NCBI RefSeq assembly: GCF_020923495.1
Contig: NZ_CP064048.1
Coordinates: 1,614,501 to 1,678,500, forward strand
Origin: Brevibacillus sedimenti
Lineage (GTDB): Bacteria > Bacillota > Bacilli > Brevibacillales > Brevibacillaceae
Reading direction: 5' to 3'
Length of the DNA stretch: 64,000 nucleotides
Below are positions 1 through 10,612 of this stretch, piece after piece. The notes under the pieces are model-generated. The model was not told the origin of the DNA, searched no databases, and saw nothing but the letters and a program-made list of their open reading frames with translations. Positions within the stretch are counted from its first letter, which is position 1. Each line of letters starts with the position of its first letter. Position numbers and translations under genes: made by a program.

Positions 1-341
1 GCGTGGTCAACAACGACACGCCGTTTACCCGCGACTACGCTGCGGGTGAAGTGATCCGGATTCCCATCGCTCACGGCGAAGGCAACTACTACTGCGACGA
101 CGAGACGCTGGCACGGCTGCAGGCCAACAACCAGATCGTCTTCCGCTACGAAGGGGAAAACCCGAACGGTTCCATAGATGACATCGCCGGCATCTGCAAC
201 GAACGGGGCAACGTGCTCGGCATGATGCCTCACCCGGAGCGGGCCGTGCACGAATGGATGAGTTCCGCCGACGGCCGGCGCCTGTTTACCTCGATTCTGA
301 AGACATGGAGGGAAAAAAACAGTGTCACAGCTCACTCGTAA
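1..341 (+). CDS. purQ: Phosphoribosylformylglycinamidine synthase, glutaminase subunit (3' part)
   Basis: This is the C-terminal third of PurQ; the start lies before the window. PurQ hydrolyses glutamine and passes ammonia to PurL for the fourth step of IMP synthesis. The visible part ends with the segment GMMPHPERA, which carries the His and Glu of the Cys-His-Glu triad of class I glutamine amidotransferases; the nucleophilic Cys is outside the window. Its last 20 bases overlap the start of purL, so the two are probably translationally coupled as in the Bacillus pur operon. Confidence 0.95.
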   Translation, partial: VVNNDTPFTRDYAAGEVIRIPIAHGEGNYYCDDETLARLQANNQIVFRYEGENPNGSIDDIAGICNERGNVLGMMPHPERAVHEWMSSADGRRLFTSILKTWREKNSVTAHS

Positions 342-2565
342 CGAACCGACCGCTGATCAAATCGCCGACCAGCGCCTGTACCGGGAGATCGGCTTGACTG
401 ACGAAGAATATCAGCGCGTCGTGGACATCCTCGGCCGCAAGCCGAACTGGACGGAGACAGGACTCTACAGCGTGATGTGGTCGGAGCACTGCTCGTACAA
501 AAACTCCAAGCCGGTGCTGCGCCGCTTTCCGACCAGCGGGCCGCGCGTGCTGCAGGGACCGGGCGAAGGGGCCGGGATCGTCGACATCGGCGACAACCAG
601 GCCGTCGTCTTCAAGATCGAAAGCCATAACCATCCCTCCGCCATCGAGCCGTACCAAGGGGCGGCAACCGGGGTGGGCGGCATCATCCGCGACGTCTTTT
701 CGATGGGCGCCCGACCGGTGGCGCTTTTGAACTCGCTGCGCTTTGGGGAATTGACCTCGCCGCGCGTGAAATACCTGTTTGAAAACGTGGTGGCGGGCAT
801 CGCCGGCTACGGCAACTGCATCGGTATCCCGACCGTGGGCGGCGAAGTGAACTTTGACGCCACCTACGAGGGCAACCCGCTGGTGAACGCGATGTGCGTC
901 GGCCTGATCGACCACGACAAGATTCAAAAAGGGGTGGCGACGGGCGTCGGCAACCCGGTTATCTACGTGGGGGCCAGCACCGGCCGGGACGGCATTCACG
1001 GCGCGACATTCGCCTCCGAGGAATTGAACGACGAGTCGGAGAAAAAGCGGCCGGCTGTACAGGTAGGCGACCCGTTCATGGAAAAACTGCTGCTGGAAGC
1101 ATGCCTGGAGCTGATCGACACCGGCATCGTCGTCGGCATTCAGGACATGGGCGCGGCTGGTCTCACCTGCTCCAGCGCGGAGATGGCCTCCAAGGCGGGC
1201 AACGGCATCGAGATGAACCTCGACCTGGTCCCGCAGCGGGAGGCGGGCATGTCCGCTTACGAGATGATGCTCTCCGAATCCCAGGAGCGCATGCTGGTCG
1301 TCGTGGAAAAAGGCAAGGAAGCAGAAGCGATCGCCATTTTTGACAAGTGGGGCCTGGCTTCGGCAGTTGTCGGCCGTGTGACGGACGACGGCATGCTGCG
1401 CCTGCTGCACCACGGCGAAGTAGTGGCGGAAGTGCCGGTCAAGACCCTGGCGGATGACGCGCCGGTCTACCACAGACCGTCGGCTGTGCCGGCGTACTAC
1501 GAAGCGAACGCCAACGTCGATCCGGTGGCGGCCATCCCCGAACCGGCTGACGCCAACGAAACGCTGAAAGCCCTGCTGTCTCAGCCGACGATCGCCAACA
1601 AGGCGTGGGTATACGAACAGTACGACCACATCGTCCGCGCCAATACCGCGGTCAAACCTGGTTCGGACGCGGCCGTGGTAATGATTCGCGGCACCCGCAA
1701 GGCACTGGCGATGAGCACGGATTGCAACGGCCGTTACGTCTACCTCGACCCGCAGGTGGGCGGCGCAATCGCCGTGGCGGAAGCGGCCCGCAACGTGGTA
1801 TGTTCCGGTGCCGAACCGCTGGCGATCACCGACTGCCTCAACTTTGGCAATCCCGAGAAGCCGGAGGTGTTCTGGCAGTTTGAAAAAGCGGTCGACGGCA
1901 TGAGCGAAGCCTGCCTCGCGCTGAACACACCGGTCATCGGCGGTAATGTGTCGTTTTACAACGAACGCAGCGGCGACGCCATTTACCCGACGCCGACCAT
2001 CGGCATGGTTGGTCTGATCGCGGACGTCGATCACATCACCACCCAGGATTTCCAGGCCGAAGGGGACGCGATTATCCTCCTCGGGGAGACCTACGCCGAA
2101 CTGGGCGGCAGCGAGTATCAAAAATGGGCGACAGGCTCCATCTCGGGACGTCCGCCGCACATTGACCTGGCAAAAGAAGCGGCCGTGCAGAAACTGGTGT
2201 ACGACGCCATTCGCCAGGGGCTGGTAAAATCTGCGCACGATCTGTCGGAAGGAGGACTTGGCGTCGCATTGGCGGAATCGTGCTTTGGCAACGAGATCGG
2301 CGCAACCGTTTCGCTTGAGTCCGACCTGCGCAGTGACGTGCTGCTGTTCAGCGAGTCGCAATCGCGCATTCTGCTCAGCGTCGCACAAGAACAAACGGAC
2401 GCCGTGCTGGCGCTGGCAAAAGAACGGGGTGTGCCGGCACAGGTAATTGGAACGACTGGCGGCAAGCGACTGGTGGTGAACGTCAACGGAACGGAAGTGA
2501 TCCATGCGCCGCTTGCCGATTTGAAAGCCGCTTGGAAGGATGCGATTCCATGTTTGATCGGTTGA
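322..2565 (+). CDS. purL: Phosphoribosylformylglycinamidine synthase subunit PurL
   Basis: PurL converts FGAR to FGAM with ATP and ammonia from PurQ, in a complex with PurS. At 747 residues it is the short Gram-positive form that needs separate PurQ and PurS. The N-terminal half has the conserved [18 protein letters not shown] segment (about residues 94-111) of the AIRS/FGAM superfamily ATP site. A second AIRS-like half follows, with GGNVSFYNE near residue 538. The GTG start at 322 is chosen because GGAGGG lies about 10 bases upstream and the protein begins at the family's normal point. The gene overlaps purQ upstream and purF downstream by a few codons each, so it is clearly inside one operon. 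Confidence 0.97.
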   Translation: MSQLTRNEPTADQIADQRLYREIGLTDEEYQRVVDILGRKPNWTETGLYSVMWSEHCSYKNSKPVLRRFPTSGPRVLQGPGEGAGIVDIGDNQAVVFKIESHNHPSAIEPYQGAATGVGGIIRDVFSMGARPVALLNSLRFGELTSPRVKYLFENVVAGIAGYGNCIGIPTVGGEVNFDATYEGNPLVNAMCVGLIDHDKIQKGVATGVGNPVIYVGASTGRDGIHGATFASEELNDESEKKRPAVQVGDPFMEKLLLEACLELIDTGIVVGIQDMGAAGLTCSSAEMASKAGNGIEMNLDLVPQREAGMSAYEMMLSESQERMLVVVEKGKEAEAIAIFDKWGLASAVVGRVTDDGMLRLLHHGEVVAEVPVKTLADDAPVYHRPSAVPAYYEANANVDPVAAIPEPADANETLKALLSQPTIANKAWVYEQYDHIVRANTAVKPGSDAAVVMIRGTRKALAMSTDCNGRYVYLDPQVGGAIAVAEAARNVVCSGAEPLAITDCLNFGNPEKPEVFWQFEKAVDGMSEACLALNTPVIGGNVSFYNERSGDAIYPTPTIGMVGLIADVDHITTQDFQAEGDAIILLGETYAELGGSEYQKWATGSISGRPPHIDLAKEAAVQKLVYDAIRQGLVKSAHDLSEGGLGVALAESCFGNEIGATVSLESDLRSDVLLFSESQSRILLSVAQEQTDAVLALAKERGVPAQVIGTTGGKRLVVNVNGTEVIHAPLADLKAAWKDAIPCLIG

Positions 2566-3968
2566 TCTGGGACAAACTGAACGAAGAATGCGGCGTCTTT
2601 GGCATCTACAACCACCGGGAAGCAGCCCCGCTGACCTATCTGGGGCTGCACGCCCTGCAGCACCGCGGCCAGGAGAGCGCGGGCATCTGCGCCTCCGACG
2701 GTGAAAAGTGGTACAAGCACCGCGGCATGGGGCTGGTCTCGGAGGCGTTTGGCAAGGGCGACCTGGAGAAGTTTCGCGGCCATATCGCCATCGGCCACAC
2801 GCGTTACACCACGGCCGGGGCGAGCAAGATCGAAAACGCGCAGCCGCTCTTTTTCCGCTACGCGCACGGCAGCATGGCCGTCGCCCACAACGGCAACCTG
2901 GTCAACGCCTCTGTGCTGCGAAAAGAGCTGGAGGCCAAGGGTTCCATTTTCCAGACGACGAGCGACACCGAAGTGATCGCCCACCTGATCGCCCGTTCGC
3001 AAAGCCGCGATCTGGCGGAAGCGGTCCGGGAAGCGCTGCAGCACATCAAGGGCGCATATGCGCTTTTGGTGATGAACGAGCGGCAGCTCATTATTGCGCT
3101 CGACCCGAACGGTCTGCGTCCGCTGTCGCTCGGCCGTCTGGGCGACGCCGTCTGCGTAGCCTCCGAGACGTGCGCCTTTGACATCATCGGCGCAGAGTAT
3201 TGGCGCGACGTCCGGCCGGGCGAGCTGATCATCATCGACGAGGACGGCATCCGCGAGACGACGTTTACGGACAAAACCGTCCGTTCCATCTGTACGTTTG
3301 AGTACATTTACTTCGCCCGTCCGGACAGCGACATCGACGGGATCAACGTGCACATGGCCCGCAAGCGGCTGGGCAAGCAGCTCGCGCTGGAGGCGCCGGT
3401 GGAGGCCGACGTGGTGACGGGCGTGCCCGATTCCAGCATCTCGGCGGCCATCGGCTTCGCGGAGGCGACCGGCATTCCTTACGAGATCGGGTTGATTAAA
3501 AACCGCTACGTGGGACGCACCTTTATCCAGCCGACGCAGGAACTGCGGGAACGGGCCGTACACCTGAAGCTGTCCGCCGTGCGCAAGGTGGTGGAAGGCA
3601 AGCGGGTGGTGATGATCGACGATTCGATCGTGCGCGGCACGACCAGCAGCCGCATTGTCCGCATGCTGCGCGAGGCGGGGGCGCGGGAAGTGCACGTGCG
3701 GGTAAGTTCGCCGCCGGTGAAAAATCCCTGCTTCTACGGCATCGACACATCCACCCGGGACGAACTGATCGCCGCCACCAAATCGGTCGAAGAGATTCGC
3801 CGCATCATCGGCGCGGACTCGCTGGCTTTTTTGTCGGTGGAGGGCATGATCGAAGCGATCGGCCGTACGGACGCGGCTCCCAACAACGGCCACTGCCTGG
3901 CCTGCTTCACCGGCCAGTATCCCACGGAGATTGAATTTGAGGCGGCACTGCCGGCAGACAAGTGTTAA
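2550..3968 (+). CDS. purF: Amidophosphoribosyltransferase (glutamine PRPP amidotransferase)
   Basis: PurF makes phosphoribosylamine from PRPP and glutamine, the first committed step of purine synthesis. The ATG at 2550 is preferred over a TTG 18 bases upstream because GGAAGG sits at 2534-2539. This start gives a 13-residue propeptide ending in LNEE before CGVFG, so Cys14 becomes the N-terminal nucleophile after self-cleavage, as in the B. subtilis enzyme. The PRPP loop [13 protein letters not shown] lies near residue 350. Cysteines in SICTFEY, KNPCFYG and GHCLACF fit the four ligands of the 4Fe-4S cluster of Bacillus-type PurF. The start overlaps the purL end by 16 bases. Confidence 0.97.
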   Translation: MFDRLIWDKLNEECGVFGIYNHREAAPLTYLGLHALQHRGQESAGICASDGEKWYKHRGMGLVSEAFGKGDLEKFRGHIAIGHTRYTTAGASKIENAQPLFFRYAHGSMAVAHNGNLVNASVLRKELEAKGSIFQTTSDTEVIAHLIARSQSRDLAEAVREALQHIKGAYALLVMNERQLIIALDPNGLRPLSLGRLGDAVCVASETCAFDIIGAEYWRDVRPGELIIIDEDGIRETTFTDKTVRSICTFEYIYFARPDSDIDGINVHMARKRLGKQLALEAPVEADVVTGVPDSSISAAIGFAEATGIPYEIGLIKNRYVGRTFIQPTQELRERAVHLKLSAVRKVVEGKRVVMIDDSIVRGTTSSRIVRMLREAGAREVHVRVSSPPVKNPCFYGIDTSTRDELIAATKSVEEIRRIIGADSLAFLSVEGMIEAIGRTDAAPNNGHCLACFTGQYPTEIEFEAALPADKC

Positions 3969-3980
3969 GAGGGTGAAACC

Positions 3981-5021
3981 ATGAGCGAAGCATACAAGCA
4001 AGCAGGCGTCGACATCGAGGCGGGCAACGAAGCGGTAGAGCGGATGAAAAAGCATGTGAAGCGGACGTTCCGTCCCGAGGTGCTGACTGATTTGGGCGGA
4101 TTTGGCGCGTTGTTTCGCCTGGATGTGTCCCGGTACAAAAAACCGGTGCTCGTCTCGGGCACGGACGGCGTGGGCACCAAGCTGAAGCTCGCGTTTGCCA
4201 TGGACAAACACGACACAATCGGCATCGACGCCGTGGCGATGTGCGTCAACGACGTAGTCGTGCAGGGAGCGGAACCGCTCTTTTTCCTCGATTACCTGGC
4301 CTGCGACAAAGTGATTCCGGAAAAGATCGAGGCAATCGTCAAGGGCATCGCCGACGGCTGCACCCAGGCAGGCTGCTCGCTGATCGGCGGGGAGACGGCG
4401 GAAATGCCGGGCATGTACGCGGAAGGCGAGTACGACATCGCCGGGTTTACCGTCGGTGTCGCGGACGAAGATAAGCTGATCACCGGTGCTGATGTAAAGC
4501 CGGGTGACGTGCTGGTGGGGCTTGCCTCCAGCGGCGTGCACAGCAACGGCTTTTCCCTCGTGCGCAAAGTGCTGCTGGCGGATCGGGGAATGTCGCTACA
4601 CGACCATGTGGACGAGCTCGGCAAAACACTGGGGGAAGAGCTGCTGACGCCGACCCGGATTTACGTCAAGCCGATTCTTTCGCTGCTCCAGTCTTATGAG
4701 ATCAAGGCGATGGCCCACATCACCGGCGGCGGCTTCACGGAAAACATTCCGCGCGTCCTGCCCGAGGGAACGCAGGCGGTGATCGACGTCGGTTCCTGGC
4801 CGGTGCTGCCGATTTTCCGGCTGGTGCAGGAGGCGGGCAGCATCAACCCGGCCGACATGTACCGCACGTTCAACATGGGCATCGGGATGGTGCTGGTCGT
4901 CAAACAGGACGACGTCGTCAACGTGATCGGCACGCTGCAGCAAATGGGCGAACAGCCGTACCTGATCGGTCAAATTCGGGCGGGCGAGCGGCGCGTCGTC
5001 TACAACGGGGTGACGTGGTGA
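3981..5021 (+). CDS. purM: Phosphoribosylformylglycinamidine cyclo-ligase (AIR synthetase)
   Basis: PurM closes the imidazole ring of FGAM to give AIR, using ATP. The 346-residue length is normal. The glycine-rich segment [20 protein letters not shown] near residues 53-72 and [19 protein letters not shown] after it are hallmark ATP-site motifs of the AIRS family. The ATG at 3981 follows AGAGGGTG. It starts 12 bases after purF and overlaps purN by 7 bases, so it is part of the same operon. Confidence 0.97.
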   Translation: MSEAYKQAGVDIEAGNEAVERMKKHVKRTFRPEVLTDLGGFGALFRLDVSRYKKPVLVSGTDGVGTKLKLAFAMDKHDTIGIDAVAMCVNDVVVQGAEPLFFLDYLACDKVIPEKIEAIVKGIADGCTQAGCSLIGGETAEMPGMYAEGEYDIAGFTVGVADEDKLITGADVKPGDVLVGLASSGVHSNGFSLVRKVLLADRGMSLHDHVDELGKTLGEELLTPTRIYVKPILSLLQSYEIKAMAHITGGGFTENIPRVLPEGTQAVIDVGSWPVLPIFRLVQEAGSINPADMYRTFNMGIGMVLVVKQDDVVNVIGTLQQMGEQPYLIGQIRAGERRVVYNGVTW

Positions 5022-5626
5022 AACGGATAGCCATTTTTGCCTCGGGCAGCGGTTCCAATTTTGAAGCAATCGTGCAGGCGACGAAAAGCGGCCGGCTGGA
5101 AGGCGCGGAAGTGGTACTGCTCGTCTGTGACAAGCCGGGAGCCAAAGTGCTGGAGCGGGCGGCGCGATTGGGCGTGGAAGCGTTCGCGTTTGAGCCGAAA
5201 GCGTACCCGGACAAGGCGGCGTTTGAGGCAGAAATCGTCGCCGAGCTGTGCAGGCGGGACGTCGAGCTGGTCGTGCTGGCCGGGTACATGCGGTTGGTGG
5301 GGCCGACGCTCTTGTCCGCCTATGAAGGACAGATCATCAACCTGCATCCCTCGCTGCTGCCGGCCTTTCCCGGCAAGGATGCGATCGGGCAGGCTCTCGC
5401 CTACGGGGTGAAGGTAACGGGAGTAACGGTACATGTCGTCGATGCCGGTCTGGATACCGGACCGATAATCGCGCAGGTTCCCGTGACGGTGCACGAGACG
5501 GATACGGCAGAAAGCCTCGCTGCCCGGATTCATGAAGTGGAGCACGAACTGCTGGTCGACGTGATCGGACGACTGCTGACCGGCCGGATGAGGCTGGAAG
5601 GGCGGCACGTGCGGCTGGAGAAATAA
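5015..5626 (+). CDS. purN: Phosphoribosylglycinamide formyltransferase 1
   Basis: PurN transfers a formyl group from 10-formyl-THF to GAR, the third step of purine synthesis. The N-terminus [16 protein letters not shown] is the phosphate-binding Rossmann start of the family. [12 protein letters not shown] carries the catalytic Asn and His, and [14 protein letters not shown] holds the catalytic Asp. Two adjacent GTG codons (5015 and 5018) could be the start; either overlaps the purM stop. A strong terminator follows directly, so in this strain purN is the last gene of the transcript, unlike B. subtilis where purH and purD follow. Confidence 0.96.
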   Translation: MVKRIAIFASGSGSNFEAIVQATKSGRLEGAEVVLLVCDKPGAKVLERAARLGVEAFAFEPKAYPDKAAFEAEIVAELCRRDVELVVLAGYMRLVGPTLLSAYEGQIINLHPSLLPAFPGKDAIGQALAYGVKVTGVTVHVVDAGLDTGPIIAQVPVTVHETDTAESLAARIHEVEHELLVDVIGRLLTGRMRLEGRHVRLEK

Positions 5627-5630
5627 CAGC

Positions 5631-5677
5631 GGCCCTCTGCGACGGGTGTGATTCCCGTGGCGGAGGGCCTTTTTTTG
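5631..5677 (+). terminator. Intrinsic terminator after purN
   Basis: GGCCCTC at 5631-5637 pairs with GAGGGCC at 5663-5669 in a long, nearly perfect stem that includes ACGGG/CCCGT, followed by eight T. It ends the purQLFMN transcript before purH-purD and may also stop the convergent MFS gene. Confidence 0.93.
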
Positions 5678-5698
5678 TTTCGTGCCATAGGGGCCTAC

Positions 5699-6897
5699 TT
5701 AGACGTATTTGTTTCGTCCCGCCCCGACAGCGGCGATCGTCATCAGCAGGCTGACCGCCAGCAGCGTCAGCAGGGGGAACGTCCACGAACCGGTCCAATC
5801 GTAGAAAAGTCCGATCAGGATCGGCCCGACGGCGGCCAGCAAATACCCTACGGATTGCGACATGCCGGACAGCGCGGAAGCCTGATGCGTGTCCGTTGTT
5901 CGCAGGACGATCATCGTCATCGCCAGGCTGATGCTGGCTCCCAGCCCGATGCCGAGCAGCACCAGTGATCCAAACAGCAGCAGGCTGTTTTCACCGACCA
6001 GCAGCCCGCCGAATCCGGCCAGAAAGCACAGACCGATCACCAGGGCCATGCCCATCTGGTTGGTCATGCGGGTGGCCAGCACCGGTGCCAGGAATGTGGC
6101 CGGCAGACTGATAAACTGCAGGATCGAGAGCATCCAACCGGCGGTGGAGGTGCTCATGCCGTGGTGATGGAGGATTTCCGGCAGCCAGGCAATGGTGCAG
6201 TAAAACGCAAACGACTGCAATCCCATGAATACGGTAACCTGCCAGGCCAGCGGTGAACGCCAGAGTCGGCTGCTGTCGGACGCTTTGCCCTGGTCGCTTG
6301 TGATGTGGACGGATGCACGGAGCTGCGGCAGCCACACAACCAGCGCGACGAGGGTCAGCAGGGACCAGCAGGCCAGCGCTCCCTGCCATCCGAGACGCAG
6401 CGCCTGGGCCAGCGGGACGCTAAGACCGGACGCCAGCGCAGCGAGGGTGCCCATCGCCGTGGTGTACACACTCGTCATCAGTCCGATCCTGTCCGGAAAC
6501 CGCCGCTTGACGAGCCCCGGCAGCAGCACGTTGGAAATGGCGATTCCCAAGCCGATCAGGCCCATGCCGGCAAATAACGCGGCAGTCCCCCGAGCGAGCG
6601 GAGGATGATGCCGACGAGCAAGATACACAGTCCCGCCCAGATGGTCCGTTCATTCCCGTAGCGTTCTGCGATCTTTGGAGCGATCGGGGACAGGACGGCA
6701 AAGGCGATGAGCGGCAGCGTGGTCAAAAAACCCGCCATGCTGCCGGACAGGCCTGTATCCGTTCGGATGGAGCCGATCAGCGGCCCTACGGAGGTGAGGG
6801 CGGGGCGCAGGTTGAAGGCGACGAGAATGATGCCCGCGACAAGCAGCATGTTTCCCGTCGGCAGCGGACGGGAAGCGACGTCATCACGATTGGTCAT
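5699..6897 (-). pseudogene. CynX/NimT-type MFS transporter, frameshifted
   Basis: Two reading frames together make one major facilitator of about 398 residues. The N-terminal part starts at the ATG ending at 6897 (GGAGG ahead of it) and contains AFNLRPALTSVGPLIG, typical of the CynX/YeaN/NimT branch (cyanate or nitroimidazole-type transporters). It runs out of frame after ILRSLGG. The C-terminal part continues with GTAALFAGMGLIGLGIAISN in another frame and carries the remaining membrane segments to the stop at 5699. The break falls in a run of five C on the plus strand (6587-6591); adding one base or removing two restores a normal family sequence. It may be a true null allele or a homopolymer sequencing error. 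It lies convergent to purN, inside what is one operon in Bacillus. Confidence 0.82.
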
Positions 6898-7075
6898 GAA
6901 AGGATTCCTCCAGACGTTTCATCTCCGGTACTTCCATTAGTGTACGAAGTAAAAGTTGTTAATTCTTTACGGTATGCACAATTCCCTTCCCGTACACCCA
7001 TGATGCACCCATTACGGACTTTGTCTGCACACCGGGCTATTTTGGAAAAAACGGTCCCCACCCGGGCGTTTGCTA

Positions 7076-7084
7076 CATACAGTA
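7076..7084 (+). promoter_or_regulatory. Possible mother-cell sigma (SigE/SigK) -10 element
   Basis: CATACAGTA matches the -10 consensus shared by the sporulation factors SigE (CATACANT) and SigK (CATANNNTA). It lies 32 bases before the start of the SpoVIF-like gene. No convincing -35 at the usual spacing was found, so this is suggestive only. Confidence 0.4.
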
Positions 7085-7115
7085 GTACGAAAGCGGAAAA
7101 AAGGAGGGGGCCCAC

Positions 7116-7484
7116 ATGGGCGATTTGATATCCGATCTGCTGGGTAAGCTGAGCAAGAAAACAGGACGGAACTGGACGATGGAGGATATCGTGCGGCTGG
7201 CGCAAAAGCTGCCGAAGGGAGGGAATGGAAACCTGGATGATGTGTTTGACGAACTGTCAGACATGGGGCTCAATCTGAGCGAGGAAACGCGGGTGAAGGT
7301 GAAGGAACAGTTGAAGGACGGTAAACCCCCATCGCTCGAATCCATCAGCGCGCTGGCGAACAGGCAGGCACAGGGAACAGACACCCCGAAGAAAGAGGTG
7401 TCGCATGCCAGCGCAAAGGTGAAAAGCGATCCGCTTGCCGAACGATTGAGAAAATGGCAGGACGGGAGAAAGAAAAGGCGATAG
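7116..7484 (+). CDS. SpoVIF-like sporulation protein
   Basis: This 122-residue soluble protein has the pattern KLSKKTGRNWTMEDIVRLAQ, then a helical stretch, then KEQLKDGKPPSLESISALAN. This resembles the small SpoVIF (YjcC) family of mother-cell proteins needed for spore coat assembly, in which a KKTGV...DI..LA motif is typical. The C-terminus is a basic tail (KWQDGRKKRR) not expected in the short Bacillus form. The ATG at 7116 has AAAGGAGGGGG upstream. It is monocistronic, with a terminator behind and a SigE/SigK-like -10 ahead. The assignment rests on recalled family similarity and is moderately sure. Confidence 0.6.
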   Translation: MGDLISDLLGKLSKKTGRNWTMEDIVRLAQKLPKGGNGNLDDVFDELSDMGLNLSEETRVKVKEQLKDGKPPSLESISALANRQAQGTDTPKKEVSHASAKVKSDPLAERLRKWQDGRKKRR

Positions 7485-7497
7485 ACGTGTAATGCAA

Positions 7498-7549
7498 ACG
7501 AAGCGCAGTCTCGCGTGCCTTGGCACGATTCGGCTGCGTTCGTTTTTTT
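7498..7549 (+). terminator. Intrinsic terminator after spoVIF-like gene
   Basis: ACGAA and CGCAG at 7498-7508 pair with CTGCG and TTCGT at 7534-7543 (one bulge). An inner CGTGCC/GGCACG stem extends the hairpin, and a run of seven T ends it. It isolates the purH promoter from upstream transcription. Confidence 0.88.
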
Positions 7550-7565
7550 GGGAGGAAACCTTGAT

Positions 7566-7610
7566 AAATACGTACAATTATGTTTTAATTAACTTATAAT
7601 GTTCGTGTTT
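7566..7610 (+). promoter_or_regulatory. Candidate purHD promoter with two PurR-box-like sites
   Basis: A perfect TATAAT lies at 7595-7600, 48 bases before the purH GTG; its -35 is weak. AAATACGTACAAT (7566-7578) matches 11 of 13 positions of the Bacillus PurBox AWWWCCGAACWWT. AATGTTCGTGTTT (7598-7610) matches the reverse complement at 11 of 13. The two are in opposite orientation with 19 bases between, close to the 16-17 typical of PurR operators. The second overlaps the -10, as a repressor site would. The mismatches in the CCGAAC core of each box keep this tentative. Confidence 0.5.
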
Positions 7611-7647
7611 TCTATATTCTTTCCAATAATATCAGGAGGTTCTATCC

Positions 7648-9195
7648 GTGAGTGTGAAAAAGGCACTGATCAGCGTTTCCGACAAGACAGGGTTGATTCC
7701 GTTTGCGCGCCGTTTGGCTGATGCCGGCGTGGAGATCATCTCCACCGGGGGTACGGCGACCATGCTGAAAGAAGCGGGCATTCCGGTTATCGGCATTTCC
7801 GAAGTGACCGGTTTCCCGGAGATTCTCGACGGGCGCGTCAAAACGCTGCATCCGAACATCCACAGCGGCCTCTTGGCTGTGCGCGACAATGAAGCCCACC
7901 GGAAGCAGCTGAACGACCTGCAGATTGAAACGATTGATCTGGTTGTCGTCAACCTGTATCCTTTTAAGCAGACGATCGCCAAACCGGACGTGACGTTTGC
8001 GGAGGCGATTGAGAATATTGACATCGGCGGGCCGACCATGCTGCGTGCGGCTGCGAAAAACCACCAGTACGTCACTGTAGTGGTGGACGCCGCCGACTAC
8101 GAGCAGGTAGCCACGGAAATCGAGCAGAATGGGGATACGTCCATGGATACGCGCCGCCGTCTGGCCGCCAAGGTGTTCCGCCATACGGCTGCGTACGACG
8201 CGCTGATCTCCCGCTATCTGAGCGAACAGGTGGGCGACTTCCTGCCGGAAAGCTACACAGTGACCTACGAAAAAGCGCAAGATCTGCGTTACGGCGAAAA
8301 TCCGCATCAGCGGGCCGCATTCTACCGCGAGCCGCTGGCAGGCGGAGCCAGCATCGCACGTGCCCAACAGCTTCACGGCAAAGAGCTTTCCTACAACAAC
8401 ATCAACGACGCTGACGCCGCTCTGGCCATCGTGCGCGAGTTTGCCGAACCTGCCGTGGTCGCGGTGAAACACTCCAACCCGTGCGGCGTAGGCATCGGTG
8501 CCGACATTCGCGAAGCCTACCAAAAGGCGTACGAGGCTGATCCCGTTTCCATCTTTGGTGGCATCGTGGCGGCCAATCGTCCGGTGGACCGCGACACTGC
8601 CCTGCTGATGAAAGAAACGTTTTTGGAAATCATCCTCGCGCCTGATTTCACCGAAGAAGCGCTGGCCGTGCTGACCGAGAAGAAAAACCTGCGCCTGCTG
8701 CGCATCCCCTCGCTGAACGAGTCCCGGGAAGCCGCGCAGGGATTCCGCATCGCGCCGGTGGCGGGCGGAGCGCTGGTGCAGGACTACGACGTGAAACAAC
8801 TGGACGATGCCGATATCCGCGTGGTGACCGACAAACAGCCGACCGCCGAAGAACTGGCGCAGCTGAAATTCGCCTGGAAGGTCGTCAAGCACGTCAAGTC
8901 GAACGCCATCGTGCTCGCCAAGGATAACATGACGATCGGCGTGGGCGCTGGCCAGATGAACCGCGTCGGTGCTGCCGGCATTGCCATCGCTCAGGCGGGA
9001 GAAAAAGCGAAAGGGGCTGTGCTGGCCTCCGATGCCTTCTTCCCGATGCCGGACACCGTAGAAGCGGCAGCGAAGGCAGGTATTACAGCGATCATTCAGC
9101 CGGGCGGTTCGGTCCGCGACCAGGACTCCATTGACGCCTGCAACCGCCATGGCATCGCGATGGTGTTTACCGGTGTACGCCATTTCAAACACTAA
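7648..9195 (+). CDS. purH: Bifunctional AICAR formyltransferase / IMP cyclohydrolase
   Basis: PurH does the last two steps to IMP. The N-terminal 200 residues form the methylglyoxal-synthase-like cyclohydrolase domain ([12 protein letters not shown], then [10 protein letters not shown]). The C-terminal part is the AICAR transformylase, with [15 protein letters not shown] and the catalytic [11 protein letters not shown] segment. The 515-residue length is normal. The GTG start at 7648 has AGGAGGT 8 bases upstream. It is followed 70 bases later by purD, with which it probably forms a two-gene operon separate from purQLFMN. Confidence 0.97.
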   Translation: MSVKKALISVSDKTGLIPFARRLADAGVEIISTGGTATMLKEAGIPVIGISEVTGFPEILDGRVKTLHPNIHSGLLAVRDNEAHRKQLNDLQIETIDLVVVNLYPFKQTIAKPDVTFAEAIENIDIGGPTMLRAAAKNHQYVTVVVDAADYEQVATEIEQNGDTSMDTRRRLAAKVFRHTAAYDALISRYLSEQVGDFLPESYTVTYEKAQDLRYGENPHQRAAFYREPLAGGASIARAQQLHGKELSYNNINDADAALAIVREFAEPAVVAVKHSNPCGVGIGADIREAYQKAYEADPVSIFGGIVAANRPVDRDTALLMKETFLEIILAPDFTEEALAVLTEKKNLRLLRIPSLNESREAAQGFRIAPVAGGALVQDYDVKQLDDADIRVVTDKQPTAEELAQLKFAWKVVKHVKSNAIVLAKDNMTIGVGAGQMNRVGAAGIAIAQAGEKAKGAVLASDAFFPMPDTVEAAAKAGITAIIQPGGSVRDQDSIDACNRHGIAMVFTGVRHFKH

Positions 9196-9265
9196 TCGCT
9201 GACGAATTGATGAGAGCGAAAGAGAAAAGCGGATTTGTCAGAACCGCTGACAGGAGGGAGTACGC

Positions 9266-10534
9266 ATGAACGTACTGGTAATCGGCGGCGGGGGCCGCGA
9301 ACACGCCATCGTCTGGAAGTTGGCGCAAAGTCCCAAGGTGAAAAAGATTTTCTGCGCGCCTGGCAACGGCGGTACGGCGCTGTTGGCGGAAAACGTGCCG
9401 ATTCCCGTTGACGATTTTGCCGCCCTGGCCCAGTTTGCCAAAGACGAGGGGGTTGACCTGACAGTGGTCGGTCCGGAAGACCCGCTGTTGGGCGGAATCG
9501 TCGACTTTTTCACGGAGCGCGGCCTGCCGATCTTCGGGCCGACTGCGCAGGCAGCGAAGATCGAAGGCAGCAAAAGTTTTGCCAAGCATCTGATGAAGCG
9601 CTATGGCATCCCGACGGCCCGGTACGAGTCGTTTCTCGACTACGAGTCGGCCCTGGCCTACGTGCGTGAACAGGGGGCGCCGATCGTGGTCAAAGCGGAC
9701 GGACTGGCAGCCGGCAAAGGGGTGGTCGTTGCGGAAACGCTGGAAGCAGCGGAAGCGGCGCTCTACCGGATTATGAAGGAAGGCGTGTTTGGCCAGGCGG
9801 GGGCGCGCGTCGTGATCGAGGAGTGCATGCGCGGCGAAGAGCTGTCCCTGCTGTCGTTTGTCGACGGGGAAACGGTCAAGCCGATGGTGACTTCCCAGGA
9901 CCACAAGCGCGTCTTTGACGGTGACCAGGGCCCCAACACCGGCGGCATGGGCACCTATGCGCCTGTGCCGCACATGTCGGCAGAGCTGGTGGAGCAGATC
10001 GTGGAGACGATCGTCAAACCGATGGCCCGCGGCATGGCACAGGACGGCATCCCGTTTAGGGGCGTGCTTTACACGGGCCTGATGATCACGGACGAGGGGC
10101 CGAAGGTCGTGGAGTTCAACGCCCGCTTCGGCGATCCGGAAACGCAGGTGATCCTGCCGCTTTTGGAGACCGATCTGGTAGACATCTGCACGGCTGCCAT
10201 CCAGGGGGAACTGGCATCGGTCGACGTAAAGTGGAAGCAGGAAAGTGCGGTATGCGTCGTCATGGCCGCTCCCGGGTATCCGGGTGAATACCCCAAGGGC
10301 GAGCTGATCAGCGGCTTGGAAAAGGCGGGCGAGTCCGTCACCGTGTTCCACGCCGGCACCAAACAGACGGAGCAGGGCATCGTCACCAGCGGCGGCCGTG
10401 TCCTCGGCGTGACCGGGACAGGACGAACGCTGGAAGATGCGCGTGCTCGGGCATACGCTGCCGTTGAGCAGATCAGCTTCGCGGGTGCGCATTACCGCCG
10501 GGACATCGCCGACAGGGCGCTGCGCAGACGCTAG
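9266..10534 (+). CDS. purD: Phosphoribosylamine-glycine ligase (GAR synthetase)
   Basis: PurD joins glycine to phosphoribosylamine using ATP, the second purine step. It begins with the phosphate-binding segment VLVIGGGGREHAI. The ATP-grasp core contains VVKADGLAAGKGVVVA and, later, GVLYTGLMITDEGPKVVEFNARFGDPETQ, which binds metal and nucleotide. The length of 422 residues is typical. ACAGGAGGGAG precedes the ATG. A terminator closes the unit just downstream. Confidence 0.97.
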   Translation: MNVLVIGGGGREHAIVWKLAQSPKVKKIFCAPGNGGTALLAENVPIPVDDFAALAQFAKDEGVDLTVVGPEDPLLGGIVDFFTERGLPIFGPTAQAAKIEGSKSFAKHLMKRYGIPTARYESFLDYESALAYVREQGAPIVVKADGLAAGKGVVVAETLEAAEAALYRIMKEGVFGQAGARVVIEECMRGEELSLLSFVDGETVKPMVTSQDHKRVFDGDQGPNTGGMGTYAPVPHMSAELVEQIVETIVKPMARGMAQDGIPFRGVLYTGLMITDEGPKVVEFNARFGDPETQVILPLLETDLVDICTAAIQGELASVDVKWKQESAVCVVMAAPGYPGEYPKGELISGLEKAGESVTVFHAGTKQTEQGIVTSGGRVLGVTGTGRTLEDARARAYAAVEQISFAGAHYRRDIADRALRRR

Positions 10535-10568
10535 ATTTGTGCCAATTGTGACCTGTATGGCAAAAAAA

Positions 10569-10612
10569 GGGAGATCCGTCCGGTTATTGACGGTATCTCC
10601 CTTTCTTCTTGT
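10569..10612. terminator. Terminator after purD, also usable from the minus strand
   Basis: GGGAGAT (10569-10575) pairs with ATCTCCC (10595-10601), extended by CCGTC/GACGG. TTTCTTCTT follows on the plus strand and seven A precede it, giving a T run for minus-strand transcription. The stop codon of the small minus-strand gene lies inside the loop. Confidence 0.83.

Noticed and set aside
325-2505. A 726-codon minus-strand frame opposite purL
   Set aside because: It is the mirror of a GC-rich gene; the product is His/Arg/Val-rich with no domain, and purL is certain on the plus strand.
2118-4541. An 807-codon minus-strand frame across purL, purF and purM
   Set aside because: Same GC-driven shadow; it would span three clear genes and has no recognisable motif.
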